Source: Thermodesulfovibrio yellowstonii DSM 11347 | Lineage (GTDB): Bacteria; Nitrospirota; Thermodesulfovibrionia; Thermodesulfovibrionales; Thermodesulfovibrionaceae | Reading direction: 5' to 3' | DNA length: 64,000 bases | Assembly (NCBI RefSeq): GCF_000020985.1 | Contig: NC_011296.1 | Coordinates: forward strand, 620,001 to 684,000 | In this document: positions 47,274 through 57,027 of the stretch, piece after piece | How positions within the stretch are numbered: position 1 is the first letter of the stretch | Layout: the number at the start of each line of letters is the position of its first letter | Made by a program: the position numbers and the translations under genes | The notes under the pieces: generated by a model | Database searches by the model: none | What the model was told of the DNA's origin: nothing | The model's input: only the letters and a program-made list of their open reading frames with translations

Positions 47274-47834
47274 ATGTTTTTTATGAATAAAAAAAATATA
47301 AGGGAGAAAATGCTTCAAATAAGAAACAATATAAAAAAAGAAGTAAAAAATCAGAAGGATGAAAAGATAACTGAGACTTTTATTGGTTTGCTTTTAAAAA
47401 ACAATATTAAATCAGTTCTGCTTTATGCATCTTTTGGAAGTGAGGTAGATACTTGGAGAATTTTCCAGTTTTGTCTTGAAAATTCAATAAAAACAGCCTT
47501 TCCAAAGGTAATGGGCACTCAGTTAGAGCTTTATTGGGTAAAAGATAAGGAAGAACTGTTTCCTGGATATAAATCTATTCTTGAACCAAAAAATGGATTA
47601 AAAGCTTTCATTGAGGAAATAGATGTTATAGCTGTTCCAGGCATTGCTTTTGACTATAAATGTTTCAGAATTGGCTATGGAGGCGGTTATTACGATAGAG
47701 TTCTTGAAAATAAAAAAGGCGTAGCTGTAGGATTAGCTTATGAAGAGCAAATAATAGATGAAATTCCTATAGAGCCTCATGATAAAAGGCTTGATTTAAT
47801 AATTACTGATGAAAGGATGATAAGCTGTGTTTGA
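47274..47834 (+). CDS. 5-formyltetrahydrofolate cyclo-ligase
   Basis: The 186-residue enzyme converts 5-formyl-THF to methenyl-THF. It has the family's C-terminal signature [22 protein letters not shown] near 123-144 and an N-terminal [11 protein letters not shown] helix. An alternative ATG lies at 47283 (MNKKNIREK), which may be the true start. It heads a folate/C1 run with folE, folD, metV and metF. Confidence 0.93.
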
Positions 47835-48393
47835 CAGAAAAAAGATTGAGGAAGGAGTAAGATTAATTTTAGAGGGTATAGGAGAGGATGTTGAAAGACC
47901 TGGAATTAAAGATACGCCTATTCGTATTGCCAGAATGTTTGAAGAGATTTTTAGAGGATTACTCCCACCAGACGAGGATTTACTAAAAAGCATTGAAGGA
48001 GAAACCCATGATGAAATGGTTTTAATAAAAGATATTCCCTTTTATTCTGTTTGTGAACATCATCTTTTGCCATTCTTCGGGAATGCTCATATTGCCTATA
48101 TTCCTGACGGAAGAATTGTGGGGCTAAGTGAGCTTCCTAAGGCTCTTGATTATCTTTCCAAAAGACCTCAGGTTCAGGAAAGATTGACAAGCCAATTGGC
48201 TAATTTGTTAATGGAAAAGTTAAAGCCTAAGGGATGTATGGTTGTTATTGAAGCAGAACACCTGTGTATGAGTATGAGAGGCATAAAAAAACCGGACGCT
48301 AAAACAATTACTTCAGCTGTTAGAGGCATATTCAGAAAAAGTCAGACAACAAGACAGGAAGCACTGGAACTAATTAATAGAAGGGATAAATAA
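47827..48393 (+). CDS. folE: GTP cyclohydrolase I
   Basis: The 188-residue enzyme makes dihydroneopterin triphosphate, the first step of folate synthesis. The zinc/active-site block [20 protein letters not shown] is near 75-95, [21 protein letters not shown] follows, and [11 protein letters not shown] supplies the third ligand. It overlaps the cyclo-ligase gene by 8 nt. Confidence 0.96.
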
Positions 48394-49254
48394 ATGAGTG
48401 CAGAAATTCTTGATGGTAAAAGCCTTGCTTTAAAAATTAAGGAAGAATTAAAAAAAGAAGTTCAGGATTTAAAGAATCAAGGAATTAATCCATGTCTGGC
48501 TGTTGTGCTTGTTGGTGAAAATAAATCCAGTCAAAAATATGTATCCTTTAAAGAAAAAACCTGTAAGGAATTAGATATTCAGAGTTTGGTTTTCAAACTT
48601 CCTGAAAATACAGAAGAAACGAGTTTAATAAAACTCATTGATGAATTAAATGAAAATTCTCAGGTTAATGGTATTCTTATACAGCTTCCTCTACCCAAAC
48701 ATTTAAATCAAAATAAGGTTTTAGAAAGGATAAATCCTTTCAAAGATGTTGATGGTTTTACTCCATTTTGTCTTGGAAGACTCCTAATTGATAGTCCATT
48801 GTTTATACCCTGTACTCCAAAAGGTATTATTCGTATGCTTGATGAGTATAAAATCAACTTAGAAGGTAAACAAGCGGTTGTTATAGGAAGGAGTATTATT
48901 GTTGGCAAACCTCTTTCTTTACTGCTTTTGAAAAGAAATGCTACTGTGACAATGTGTCATAGCAAAACCATTAATCTTCAAGATATAACAAAAAAAGCTG
49001 ATATTTTATGTGTTGCCATAGGAAGAGAAAAATTTATTACCTCTAATATGATAAAAAAAGGTGCAGTTGTTATAGACATCGGAATAAACGTTACAGCTTC
49101 AGGTAAAGTTGTTGGAGATGTTAATTTTGATGATGTGAAAGAAAAAGCTTCTTACATAACACCTGTTCCAGGAGGAGTTGGACCAATGACAATAGCTATG
49201 TTAATGGAAAATGCTATTTATGCAGCCAAGCTTCAGAAGAGAGTAGTTAAATGA
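48394..49254 (+). CDS. folD: Methylenetetrahydrofolate dehydrogenase/cyclohydrolase
   Basis: The 286-residue bifunctional enzyme has SQKYVSFKEKTCKELDI with the catalytic Lys, GILIQLPLPKHL, FKDVDGFTPFCLGRL, and VIGRSIIVGKPLSLLLL for NADP. It links methylene- and formyl-THF. It starts just after the folE stop and overlaps the next gene by 4 nt. Confidence 0.96.
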   Translation: MSAEILDGKSLALKIKEELKKEVQDLKNQGINPCLAVVLVGENKSSQKYVSFKEKTCKELDIQSLVFKLPENTEETSLIKLIDELNENSQVNGILIQLPLPKHLNQNKVLERINPFKDVDGFTPFCLGRLLIDSPLFIPCTPKGIIRMLDEYKINLEGKQAVVIGRSIIVGKPLSLLLLKRNATVTMCHSKTINLQDITKKADILCVAIGREKFITSNMIKKGAVVIDIGINVTASGKVVGDVNFDDVKEKASYITPVPGGVGPMTIAMLMENAIYAAKLQKRVVK

Positions 49255-49898
49255 TTATAACTAAAAAGAAAGACTTAAAAGAGATTGAAAATTTTGTTGA
49301 AAATTTTAACAGCTTTTTTCTTATTGGGTGTTCTGAATGTGCTACTTTATGTGGCACAGGAGATGAAGATGCTATATTGAATTTGAAAGAATGGCTTGAA
49401 AGTCAGAGTAAAAAAGTAACCGGATGGATGATTGCAAAAACAGGTTGCCAGATACTGGGGACAAGAAGAGAGCTCGTTGAATACAAAGAAGCCTTAAATG
49501 AAGCTCAATGTATTATGGTTCTTTCATGTGGTGCAGGAACTCAAACTATTACAGAATTTTTCAAGGAAAAGCCTGTTATTCCCCTAAATGACACTCTTTT
49601 TATCGGCAATATGCGTCGCTTTAGAGAGTTTGAAGAAAAATGTCGTGCCTGTGGCGAATGTTTTCTTGCGATTACAGGTGTTTGTATTGTAACTCTATGT
49701 CCAAAATCAATGCTTAATGGTCCATGCGGTGGATATAAAGAAGGTAAATGTGAAGTTAATCCCTTAAGAAAATGTGCATGGATAGTTGCCTATGAAATAC
49801 TGGAAAAAAGAGGATTTGTTGAAAAATTCTATGAAGAGATTTTAGGACCTAAGGATTGGTCCAAGTCTAATTCACCAAGAGAATTTAAGGAGAAATAA
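49251..49898 (+). CDS. MetV-like zinc/Fe-S partner of methylenetetrahydrofolate reductase
   Basis: The 215-residue protein matches the MTHFR C-terminal (MetV) family: an N-terminal GCSECATLCGTGDED, central GAGTQTITEFF, and a Cys-rich end CRACGECFLAITGVCIVTLCPK and GPCGGYKEGKCE. In acetogens and other anaerobes MetV partners MetF to make methyl-THF. The adjacent metF two bases downstream supports this. It suggests an anaerobic Wood-Ljungdahl-type or related C1 route. Confidence 0.9.
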   Translation: MIITKKKDLKEIENFVENFNSFFLIGCSECATLCGTGDEDAILNLKEWLESQSKKVTGWMIAKTGCQILGTRRELVEYKEALNEAQCIMVLSCGAGTQTITEFFKEKPVIPLNDTLFIGNMRRFREFEEKCRACGECFLAITGVCIVTLCPKSMLNGPCGGYKEGKCEVNPLRKCAWIVAYEILEKRGFVEKFYEEILGPKDWSKSNSPREFKEK

Positions 49899-49900
49899 AG

Positions 49901-50788
49901 TTGAGCAATCTTAGAAAGAGATTAATGAGTGGAGATTTTGTAATTACTGTAGAGATTACTCCACCAAAAGGACCTGATATAACGGGAATGGTAAAAAAGT
50001 TGGAAGAACTAAAAACAATGGTTGATGCGGTAAATTTCACTGACAATCCTTCAGCAAGAATGCGTTTATGTTCTCTGGCAGCCTGTAAGCTTTCAATGGA
50101 TATAGGTTTTGAACCTGTGCTTCAGATGGCTTGTAGGGACAGAAATAGACTTGCAATACAATCAGACCTTTTAGGCGCTCATGCTCTTGGTATAAGAAAT
50201 CTTTTAGTTATGACAGGAGACCATCCTGTATGGGGAGACCATAGGGAAGCAAAACCTGTATATGATATAGACTCTTCTATACTTGTTAAATTGGTGGGTA
50301 ATCTCAACAGTGGATTGGATATAAATGGAAACAAACTGAATGGAAAGACTGAGTTTTTTTGTGGTGCTGTAGTAAATCCTAATGCAGAACCGTTAATGCC
50401 CCAACTAAAAAGATTTGAACAGAAACTCAAAATGGGAGCAGAATTTTTTCAAACCCAGATGATCTTTGAGATTGAAAAACTTGAAAGATTTATAGATTAC
50501 TCAAAAAAATTTAATACAAAAGTTATTGCTGGTATAGTTCTTATAAGAACTAAAAAAATGTTACACTATCTTGCCAGCAAAGTGCCTGGTGTTGTTATGC
50601 CAAGCTGGTTAATAGACAAGATAGAAAGATTAAATGATGAAGATGTTGAAAAATTTGGAGTTGATTTTGCAGGCTCAATAATTTTAAATTTGATGGAAAG
50701 AAAGCTTTGTGATGGTGTTCATATAATGGCATTTTCAAAGGTGGAAGAAGTGAAAAACTTATTGGATTTTCTTAAAATCAGAATGTAA
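49901..50788 (+). CDS. metF: Methylenetetrahydrofolate reductase
   Basis: The 295-residue TIM-barrel flavoprotein reduces methylene-THF to methyl-THF. It has VEITPPKGPD at the N-terminus with the catalytic Glu, NLLVMTGDHP near 100-110, and FFQTQMIFE. Translation starts at a TTG at 49901 with an AAGGAG site 9 nt upstream. It ends one base before the next ATG. The MetV-MetF pair suggests a complex that may draw electrons from ferredoxin or NADH. Confidence 0.94.
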   Translation: MSNLRKRLMSGDFVITVEITPPKGPDITGMVKKLEELKTMVDAVNFTDNPSARMRLCSLAACKLSMDIGFEPVLQMACRDRNRLAIQSDLLGAHALGIRNLLVMTGDHPVWGDHREAKPVYDIDSSILVKLVGNLNSGLDINGNKLNGKTEFFCGAVVNPNAEPLMPQLKRFEQKLKMGAEFFQTQMIFEIEKLERFIDYSKKFNTKVIAGIVLIRTKKMLHYLASKVPGVVMPSWLIDKIERLNDEDVEKFGVDFAGSIILNLMERKLCDGVHIMAFSKVEEVKNLLDFLKIRM

Positions 50789-52495
50789 ATGGGAATTGTT
50801 GGAATAACTTCCTTAGGACAGTATTTAGTCAAAAAAGGAGTGATTACAGAAGGGCAACTCCTTAATGCTTTAAAACTTCAAAAATCTGAAGGGATAAGAA
50901 TTGGTGCTGCTCTAATAAAATTAGGATATATTACTGAAGATCAACTTGTTTATGCATTGAGTGATATATACGGTTATCCATTAATTAGTTTATCCCAAAC
51001 AGAAATTGATATAAATGCTTTTAAATTAATCCCAGAAGAGGTTATAAAAAAATATAAAATTGTTCCATTTGCTAAAACAGGCAATACTATAAAAGTAGCG
51101 ATATGTGAACCCTTAAATACAGTCGTTGACTATATAAAATTTTTATTAACAGGATTTAATCTAAAAATATATCTTACAAAAGACTCTGAAATTCTAAAAG
51201 TAATAGATAAGTTTATATCAATTGGAAACAATACTCAAACAACAGAAACCGTTGCAGAGCTTGTAGAGAGCGCTCTTGTTGATGCTGTTCCTTCAGAGTA
51301 TATTGAGGCAAAAGAAGATAGTGTCAAAGTAGAAGCTCCCATTATAAAACTGGCTAATAAGATAATTATAGATGCTTTAAAAATGAGAGCAAGTGATATT
51401 CACATTGAACCTTATGAAAAAGGAGTTAATGTGAGATATAGAATAGACGGGGTTCTTCACAACAGTTTAAATCTTCCGCTTCAGATAAAAAGTTCTTTAA
51501 TTACAAGGTTCAAAATAATGGCTCATCTTGACATCTCAGAAAGAAGACTACCGCAGGATGGAAGAATCAAGTTAAAAATTTCTGGTAAAGAGGTTGACTT
51601 CAGAGTATCAACTCTTCCCATTATTTATGGAGAAAAAGTTGTTTTAAGAGTTCTTGAAAAAAGTTCTTTGCAACTTGATTTAACAAAATTAGGATTTGAA
51701 GAAATCTCATTGAAATTTTTTAGTGAAGCCCTTGCAAAACCATATGGAATGATACTTGTTACAGGTCCTACAGGTTCTGGGAAAACAACAACCCTTTATT
51801 CAGCTTTGATGAAACTAAACAAACCTGGTGTTAATATAATGACTGTTGAAGATCCTGTTGAATACAGCTTTCCGGGAATTAATCAGGTTCAGGTAAAGGA
51901 AGATATAGGACTTACTTTTGCTTCTGCTCTAAGAGCATTCCTCAGACAAGACCCTGATATTATAATGGTTGGAGAAATAAGAGATTTTGAAACTGCGGAA
52001 ATAGCTGTAAAAGCAGCACTTACAGGACACCTTGTTCTGAGCACGCTGCATACAAATGATGCTGCAAGTACAATAACAAGGCTTATAAATATGGGAATAG
52101 AACCTTTTTTGATATCTTCTTCTTTAATTCTAATTATAGCTCAAAGACTTGTAAGAAAACTCTGTTCCCATTGCAAAAAAGAAGAAAAATACTCAAAAGA
52201 AAATCTTATAAAAATTGGCTTTCCTGAAGACTTGACAGAACAAATTAAAATTTACAGTCCTCAGGGTTGTCCTGAATGTAATAATACAGGATATTCAGGA
52301 AGAATTGCTTTATACGAAGTTATGCCTATAAAAGAGGAAATAAAAGAGCTTATCTTAACAGGTGCGCCTGCAACAGAGATAAAAAAAGAAGCAGTAAAAC
52401 TTGGAATGATAACATTGAGACAGAGTGGAATTAACAAAATTATACAAGGAATTACGTCAGTGGATGAAGTCATGAAAATAACTTTTGAGGACTAA
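50789..52495 (+). CDS. PilB/GspE-type secretion or type IV pilus assembly ATPase
   Basis: The 568-residue ATPase has an N-terminal GspE_N/MshEN domain (1-150), a Walker A GPTGSGKTTTLYSAL near 330-345, an Asp box VEDPVEYSFPG, a His box LSTLHTNDAAS, and a tetra-Cys zinc motif CSHCKKE...CPECNNTGYSG. It powers pilus assembly or type II secretion. No pilin or platform protein is adjacent, so its partners lie elsewhere. It follows metF without spacing and there is no clear ribosome site. Confidence 0.92.
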   Translation: MGIVGITSLGQYLVKKGVITEGQLLNALKLQKSEGIRIGAALIKLGYITEDQLVYALSDIYGYPLISLSQTEIDINAFKLIPEEVIKKYKIVPFAKTGNTIKVAICEPLNTVVDYIKFLLTGFNLKIYLTKDSEILKVIDKFISIGNNTQTTETVAELVESALVDAVPSEYIEAKEDSVKVEAPIIKLANKIIIDALKMRASDIHIEPYEKGVNVRYRIDGVLHNSLNLPLQIKSSLITRFKIMAHLDISERRLPQDGRIKLKISGKEVDFRVSTLPIIYGEKVVLRVLEKSSLQLDLTKLGFEEISLKFFSEALAKPYGMILVTGPTGSGKTTTLYSALMKLNKPGVNIMTVEDPVEYSFPGINQVQVKEDIGLTFASALRAFLRQDPDIIMVGEIRDFETAEIAVKAALTGHLVLSTLHTNDAASTITRLINMGIEPFLISSSLILIIAQRLVRKLCSHCKKEEKYSKENLIKIGFPEDLTEQIKIYSPQGCPECNNTGYSGRIALYEVMPIKEEIKELILTGAPATEIKKEAVKLGMITLRQSGINKIIQGITSVDEVMKITFED

Positions 52496-52496
52496 T

Positions 52497-54074
52497 ATGT
52501 CTGAAAAAATTTATACGGATTATCTTATTATTGGAAGCGGTGTTGCTGGACTTCGTGCAGCAATTGAACTTGGTATAAAGGGTAGGGTTCTTGTCGTAAC
52601 AAAGGATTTACCTACAGAAAGCTCAACTGAATATGCTCAAGGCGGGGTGGCAGTTGCTTTAAGTGATGAAGATGAGATAGGTATTCATTTTGAAGATACT
52701 ATCAAGGCTGGAGATGGGTTATGTAACGAAGAAGCTGTAAAAGTTCTTGTAAGTGAAGGTCCTGAAAGAATTATAGAGCTTATTAACTGGGGAGCTGAGT
52801 TTGATAAAGAAGGCTCTAAGCTTGCCTTTACCTTAGAGGCTGCCCATTCAAGAAAAAGAATTCTCCATGCTCATGGAGATTCAACAGGAAGAGAGATAGA
52901 AAGAGTTTTGATAAATAAAGTATCTACATTAAAAAATGTTAAAAAAGCTTCCTTTACAATGGCAGTTGATTTGATAGTTAAAGAAGGTAAATGTATTGGG
53001 GCATTCCTTTTAAAAGGAAAAGAGATTATAAAATGTTTTTCAAAGGCAACTATTCTGGCAACAGGCGGGGCTGGACAGATTTATTCACGAACAACCAATC
53101 CAAAAGTATGCACAGGAGATGGAATGGCAATGGCTTTTAGGATGGGTGTCTATTTAAAAGATATGGAGTTTGTTCAATTTCATCCTACAGCACTTTATGC
53201 ACCTGGCATCCCGGCTTTTCTCTTAAGTGAAGCAATGCGTGGTGAAGGAGCTCGTTTGAAAAATATTCACGGAGAAGAATTTATGAAAAATTATCATCCG
53301 CTCGGAGAGCTTGCGCCGAGAGATGTTGTTTCAAGGTCTATAATATCTGAAATGGTAAAAACCAATTCAACACATGTGTATCTTGATATGACACATCTTG
53401 ATGAAAATTTTTTAAAAAATAGATTTCCCACAATATATTCAACATGTTTGAGGTTCAATTTTGATATAACAAAGCAGCCGATTCCTGTTTCTCCAGCAGC
53501 CCATTTTATAATGGGAGGAGTTGAAACAGATATTAATGGGAAAACAAATATTGAAGGATTATTTGCTGCAGGTGAGGTAGCCTGCACAGGAGTTCATGGA
53601 GCAAATAGGCTTGCAAGTAATAGCCTACTTGAAGGACTTGTTTATGGATATAGAGCAGCTCATGGAGCAATTGAGTATGTTGAAGGAAGTCAGTTTGATA
53701 ATACATTATTCCATGTTTCTACCCTTGAACCTGACAAGCAGTATATAGAATATTCTGAAATAAACAAAATGAGAGAAGAATTAAGACAGACAATGTGGGA
53801 AAAAGCAGGGGTAATAAGATGTGGTGAATCTCTTGGTATAGCCAGAACTAAAATTACTTCAATTTATGAAAAAGTGACTGAAAGATTTTTCATTGATCCG
53901 CTGGCTATAGAACTTAAAAATATGACTACAGTTGGATTATTAATTACAGAGGCTGCTTTAGCAAGGAAAAACAGTGTTGGAGCACATTATAGAACTGATT
54001 ATAAAGAAAAGTTACCTGGATGGGAAAAACATTTGAGAATCAGGAAAACAGAAACAGGGTTTGAGGTATTTTAA
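52497..54074 (+). CDS. nadB: L-aspartate oxidase
   Basis: The 525-residue flavoprotein makes iminoaspartate for NAD synthesis. It has the FAD motif DYLIIGSGVAGLRAAIELG near the N-terminus, TEYAQGGVAVA, EAAHSRKRILHAHGDSTG and APRDVVSRSI. The ATG at 52497 has a GAGG site 6 nt upstream, better than the upstream in-frame 52485 ATG inside pilB. Anaerobic growth would require fumarate or another acceptor for the flavin. Confidence 0.95.
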   Translation: MSEKIYTDYLIIGSGVAGLRAAIELGIKGRVLVVTKDLPTESSTEYAQGGVAVALSDEDEIGIHFEDTIKAGDGLCNEEAVKVLVSEGPERIIELINWGAEFDKEGSKLAFTLEAAHSRKRILHAHGDSTGREIERVLINKVSTLKNVKKASFTMAVDLIVKEGKCIGAFLLKGKEIIKCFSKATILATGGAGQIYSRTTNPKVCTGDGMAMAFRMGVYLKDMEFVQFHPTALYAPGIPAFLLSEAMRGEGARLKNIHGEEFMKNYHPLGELAPRDVVSRSIISEMVKTNSTHVYLDMTHLDENFLKNRFPTIYSTCLRFNFDITKQPIPVSPAAHFIMGGVETDINGKTNIEGLFAAGEVACTGVHGANRLASNSLLEGLVYGYRAAHGAIEYVEGSQFDNTLFHVSTLEPDKQYIEYSEINKMREELRQTMWEKAGVIRCGESLGIARTKITSIYEKVTERFFIDPLAIELKNMTTVGLLITEAALARKNSVGAHYRTDYKEKLPGWEKHLRIRKTETGFEVF

Positions 54075-54085
54075 ATGGAGGATAG

Positions 54086-55504
54086 ATGAAAAAAGCCAAG
54101 ATTGTCTGTACAATAGGTCCTTCTTCCGAAAACAGAGAAATAATTCGCAGGATGATAGAAAGCGGAATGGATGTAGCAAGACTCAATTTTTCACATGGTA
54201 ATTATGAATGGTTTGAAAATATTATAAAAACAATCCGAGAAGAAGCAAAAAACATTAAAAAATCAATAGCTATCTTACAAGACCTTCAGGGAGTTAAAAT
54301 TAGAATAAGTGATGTGGAAAATGAAGAAATTCACTTAAATGATGGAATGATAGTAGAAATTTATTCTGGTAACGAAGTTTCAAACACAAATAGAATCTTT
54401 ATTTCTTATCCATCCCTGATAGAAGATGTAGAGCCTGGAGAAGATATTCTAATAGATGATGGAATTTTGAAAATTAAAGTAATTGATAAACTTCAAGATA
54501 GATTAATTGGACAAGTCATAGAAGGAGGGATTCTTAAATCCAGAAAAGGTATAAATCTTCCATTTACAAGAACTTCTATAAGTTCTTTTACAGAAAAAGA
54601 TAAATCTGATCTTCTTTTCGGAATTAAAATGGATGTGGACTATGTTGCTGTATCCTTTGTAAGAAATGCAGATGATATTGAATTAATTAAAGAATGGGCA
54701 AATGAAAAAAATATTGTTCTACCTCCTGTAATTGCTAAGATAGAAAAAAGAGAGGCGCTCAAAAAAATTCATGAAATTCTTGATGTCACTGATGGAATAA
54801 TGGTAGCCAGAGGAGATCTTGGCGTTGAACTTCCTGCTGAAGAAGTTCCCTTTTATCAAAAGATGCTTATAGATATTGCAAATCAAAGGAAAAAGATTGT
54901 TATAACAGCAACACAGATGCTTGAATCAATGACAGAACATTCAAGACCAACCAGAGCAGAAGCAAGTGATGTTGCAAATGCGGTTCTTGACGGAACAGAT
55001 GCGCTTATGCTTTCTGCAGAGACAGCCAGCGGAAAATATCCTGTTGAATCAGTTAAAACAATGAGTTCAATTATAAGTTTTACAGAAGAAAGTTTTTCAG
55101 ATAAAATTGCTACTGCATTTAAAGTTAGTAAATATTTTCCTGAAGCTATTGCCTCGGGAGCTGTTAGAGTAGCTCAGGATATAGAAGCAAAAGCTATTGT
55201 TGTTTTTACTTACTCAGGATTTTCAGCATTGCTTATTTCTAAACTGAGACCTTTTATGCCTGTAGTAGCATTTACTCCTGATGAAAAGGTATACAGAAGA
55301 CTCTCACTTTTATGGGCTGTTATCCCTATGCACATATCTAAAAAAATTGATATGATAGACAATTTATTTTTAAAAGAAACTGAAACAGAACTGAAAAAAT
55401 TAAATCTTGTTAAAGATGGTGATGCAGTTGTATTTGTAGCGAGTTCGCCTTTTTTAGGAAACAGAAATGTGGTAAGACTTCATAAGGTTGGTGATCCTTT
55501 ATAA
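54086..55504 (+). CDS. pyk: Pyruvate kinase
   Basis: The 472-residue enzyme has MKKAKIVCTIGPSSEN, the catalytic region IAKIEKREAL and IMVARGDLGVELPAEEVP, and TRAEASDVANAVLDGTDALMLSAETASG. It converts PEP and ADP to pyruvate and ATP. A GGAGG site precedes the start. Its last 6 bp overlap the convergent LysR gene. Confidence 0.96.
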   Translation: MKKAKIVCTIGPSSENREIIRRMIESGMDVARLNFSHGNYEWFENIIKTIREEAKNIKKSIAILQDLQGVKIRISDVENEEIHLNDGMIVEIYSGNEVSNTNRIFISYPSLIEDVEPGEDILIDDGILKIKVIDKLQDRLIGQVIEGGILKSRKGINLPFTRTSISSFTEKDKSDLLFGIKMDVDYVAVSFVRNADDIELIKEWANEKNIVLPPVIAKIEKREALKKIHEILDVTDGIMVARGDLGVELPAEEVPFYQKMLIDIANQRKKIVITATQMLESMTEHSRPTRAEASDVANAVLDGTDALMLSAETASGKYPVESVKTMSSIISFTEESFSDKIATAFKVSKYFPEAIASGAVRVAQDIEAKAIVVFTYSGFSALLISKLRPFMPVVAFTPDEKVYRRLSLLWAVIPMHISKKIDMIDNLFLKETETELKKLNLVKDGDAVVFVASSPFLGNRNVVRLHKVGDPL

Positions 55505-56407
55505 AATCAAATCTGAATAAGGATAATTTTTAAGATACGTTATAAACTCTTCAACGGCAGGAGAAAGAATTGTATTCTTCGGTAAAATAATATAAAAATC
55601 TCTTGTTATCTTACCTTCTTTAAGCTTAAGAATTCTTAAATTTCCACATGATACTTCTTTACGAATAGCCCACTTGGATACTATAGAAAGTCCAATGCCT
55701 CTTTCAACTGCTTCTTTAATGGAGCCAGTACTTCCAAGAATAAGTGATATATGTAAATCAGAAACGCTAAGTCCGTGTTCTGCTAAAAATTTTTCAATTA
55801 TAACTCTTGTGCTTGAACCTTCCTCTCTTATTACAAATGGTTCTTTCACAACATCATACAATGAAACAGACTTTTGATTATTAAGAGGATGATCCGCAGA
55901 GCAAATCACGCATAGCTCATCTGATATAATGGAGTCCACGATAAATTTGCTTTTTCCAGGCATTTCAGAAATAATTCCAAAATCTATCATGCTTGAATTA
56001 AGCATTTCAAGAATTTTTTTTGCATTACCTATAGAAACGCTTACTCTAATTTTGGGGTGTCTTTTTTTGAAATCAACAGCTACAGCAGGCAGAATATAGT
56101 TACCAACAGTTGTTCCTGCTCCGATTTTTACACATCCTTTTATTAATCCTGTTATTTTACTTATTTCTTTTGCTGCTTCAGCATACATTGTTAGAATTTG
56201 TTTAGCATATTTGTAGAGTATCTCACCTGCTGGGGTTAGCGTAATACTGCCTGAGGAACGGTCAAATAGTTTGGTTTCATATAATTCTTCCAGTGCCTGA
56301 ATTTGAAGACTCACTGCAGGCTGCGTAAGATGAATAATTTCTGAAGTTTTAGAAAAACTTTTTGTTTCAGCTACTGTACAGAATACTTTTAATTTGTGAT
56401 CTTCCAT
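55499..56407 (-). CDS. LysR-family transcriptional regulator
   Basis: The 302-residue protein has an N-terminal HTH typical of LysR: LKVFCTVAETKSFSKTSEIIHLTQPAVS, followed by the LysR substrate-binding fold with GCVKIGAGTTVGNYILPAV. I take ATG 56407 (MEDHKLKVF) rather than 56473, which would add an unrelated hydrophobic stretch. The inducer is unknown. It stands beside pyk and the CsoR-like gene. It is the only LysR in the window and so one candidate, among genome-wide ones, to act on nearby promoters. Confidence 0.92.
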   Translation of the reverse strand: MEDHKLKVFCTVAETKSFSKTSEIIHLTQPAVSLQIQALEELYETKLFDRSSGSITLTPAGEILYKYAKQILTMYAEAAKEISKITGLIKGCVKIGAGTTVGNYILPAVAVDFKKRHPKIRVSVSIGNAKKILEMLNSSMIDFGIISEMPGKSKFIVDSIISDELCVICSADHPLNNQKSVSLYDVVKEPFVIREEGSSTRVIIEKFLAEHGLSVSDLHISLILGSTGSIKEAVERGIGLSIVSKWAIRKEVSCGNLRILKLKEGKITRDFYIILPKNTILSPAVEEFITYLKNYPYSDLIL

Positions 56408-56527
56408 GAGCAAGTTTATTTTAGCATAAAAAAAATTAATAGGCAAGACAAAATATACCTTGATGCTTGACAATGATTATATACTCTATTTTATTATAAA
56501 AATAAAATAATAGGGGGGTTAGGTATA

Positions 56528-56791
56528 ATGGAAAAAGATAAGACAAAGCTTATTCAAAGATTCAGAAGAATTGAAGGGCAGATTAGGGGACTTCAAAGGA
56601 TGATAGAAAGTGGGCGAGCCTGTGAAGAGATTATAACCCAGTTTGCTTCAATTAATGGAGCATTAAAGAGTGCTGGTTTTTTGATTGTGATGTATTATCT
56701 TAATGACTGTTTAATGCGTAAAGCAGATTCTGTTGAAAATCTTGAAAAGGAAGTAGAAAAAGTTATAAAAACCTATATATCTTCTATGTAA
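56528..56791 (+). CDS. CsoR/CstR-family repressor lacking the metal-site His
   Basis: The 87-residue all-helical repressor has the DUF156 pattern RFRRIEGQIRGLQRMIESGRACEE. Cys32 and Cys61 are both kept, but the residue four before Cys61, normally the copper-binding His, is Tyr57. Copper CsoR needs C-H-C; the persulfide sensor CstR uses only the two Cys, so a sulfur-species sensor is more likely than a copper sensor. It precedes an FmdB zinc ribbon and an Fe-S/cytochrome b pair on the same strand. A GGGGGG site precedes the ATG. Confidence 0.9.
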   Translation: MEKDKTKLIQRFRRIEGQIRGLQRMIESGRACEEIITQFASINGALKSAGFLIVMYYLNDCLMRKADSVENLEKEVEKVIKTYISSM

Positions 56792-56804
56792 GGAGGTGTT
56801 GTCT

Positions 56805-56987
56805 ATGCCTTTATATGAGTATAAATGTAAAAGATGTAAAACAACTTTTCAAGTTTTAAAACCTGTAAGTGAAAGAGATAAGTCTGAAAAATGTCCTGAT
56901 TGTGGAAGTAGTGAAACTGAAAGATTAATTTCTCTATTTACGAGCAATGCTACGACATGCAGTCCTTATGTTCATACAGGTGGTTGA
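56805..56987 (+). CDS. FmdB-family zinc-ribbon protein
   Basis: The 60-residue protein starts MPLYEYKCKRC, the FmdB/PF09723 signature, and has the second pair EKCPDCGSSE. An AAGGAGGT site fits ATG 56805. Function in the family is unclear, with regulatory or Fe-S/metal roles suggested. The tail has an extra Cys. It sits 13 nt after the CsoR-like gene. Confidence 0.88.
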   Translation: MPLYEYKCKRCKTTFQVLKPVSERDKSEKCPDCGSSETERLISLFTSNATTCSPYVHTGG

Positions 56988-57027
56988 AGAATAAGATAAT
57001 CAGCAGTTTGCTGAGGGAGGAAGAAAA

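Noticed and set aside
50789-52495. Considered a full type IV pilus locus
   Set aside because: Only the ATPase is present; neighbours are folate, NAD and glycolysis genes.
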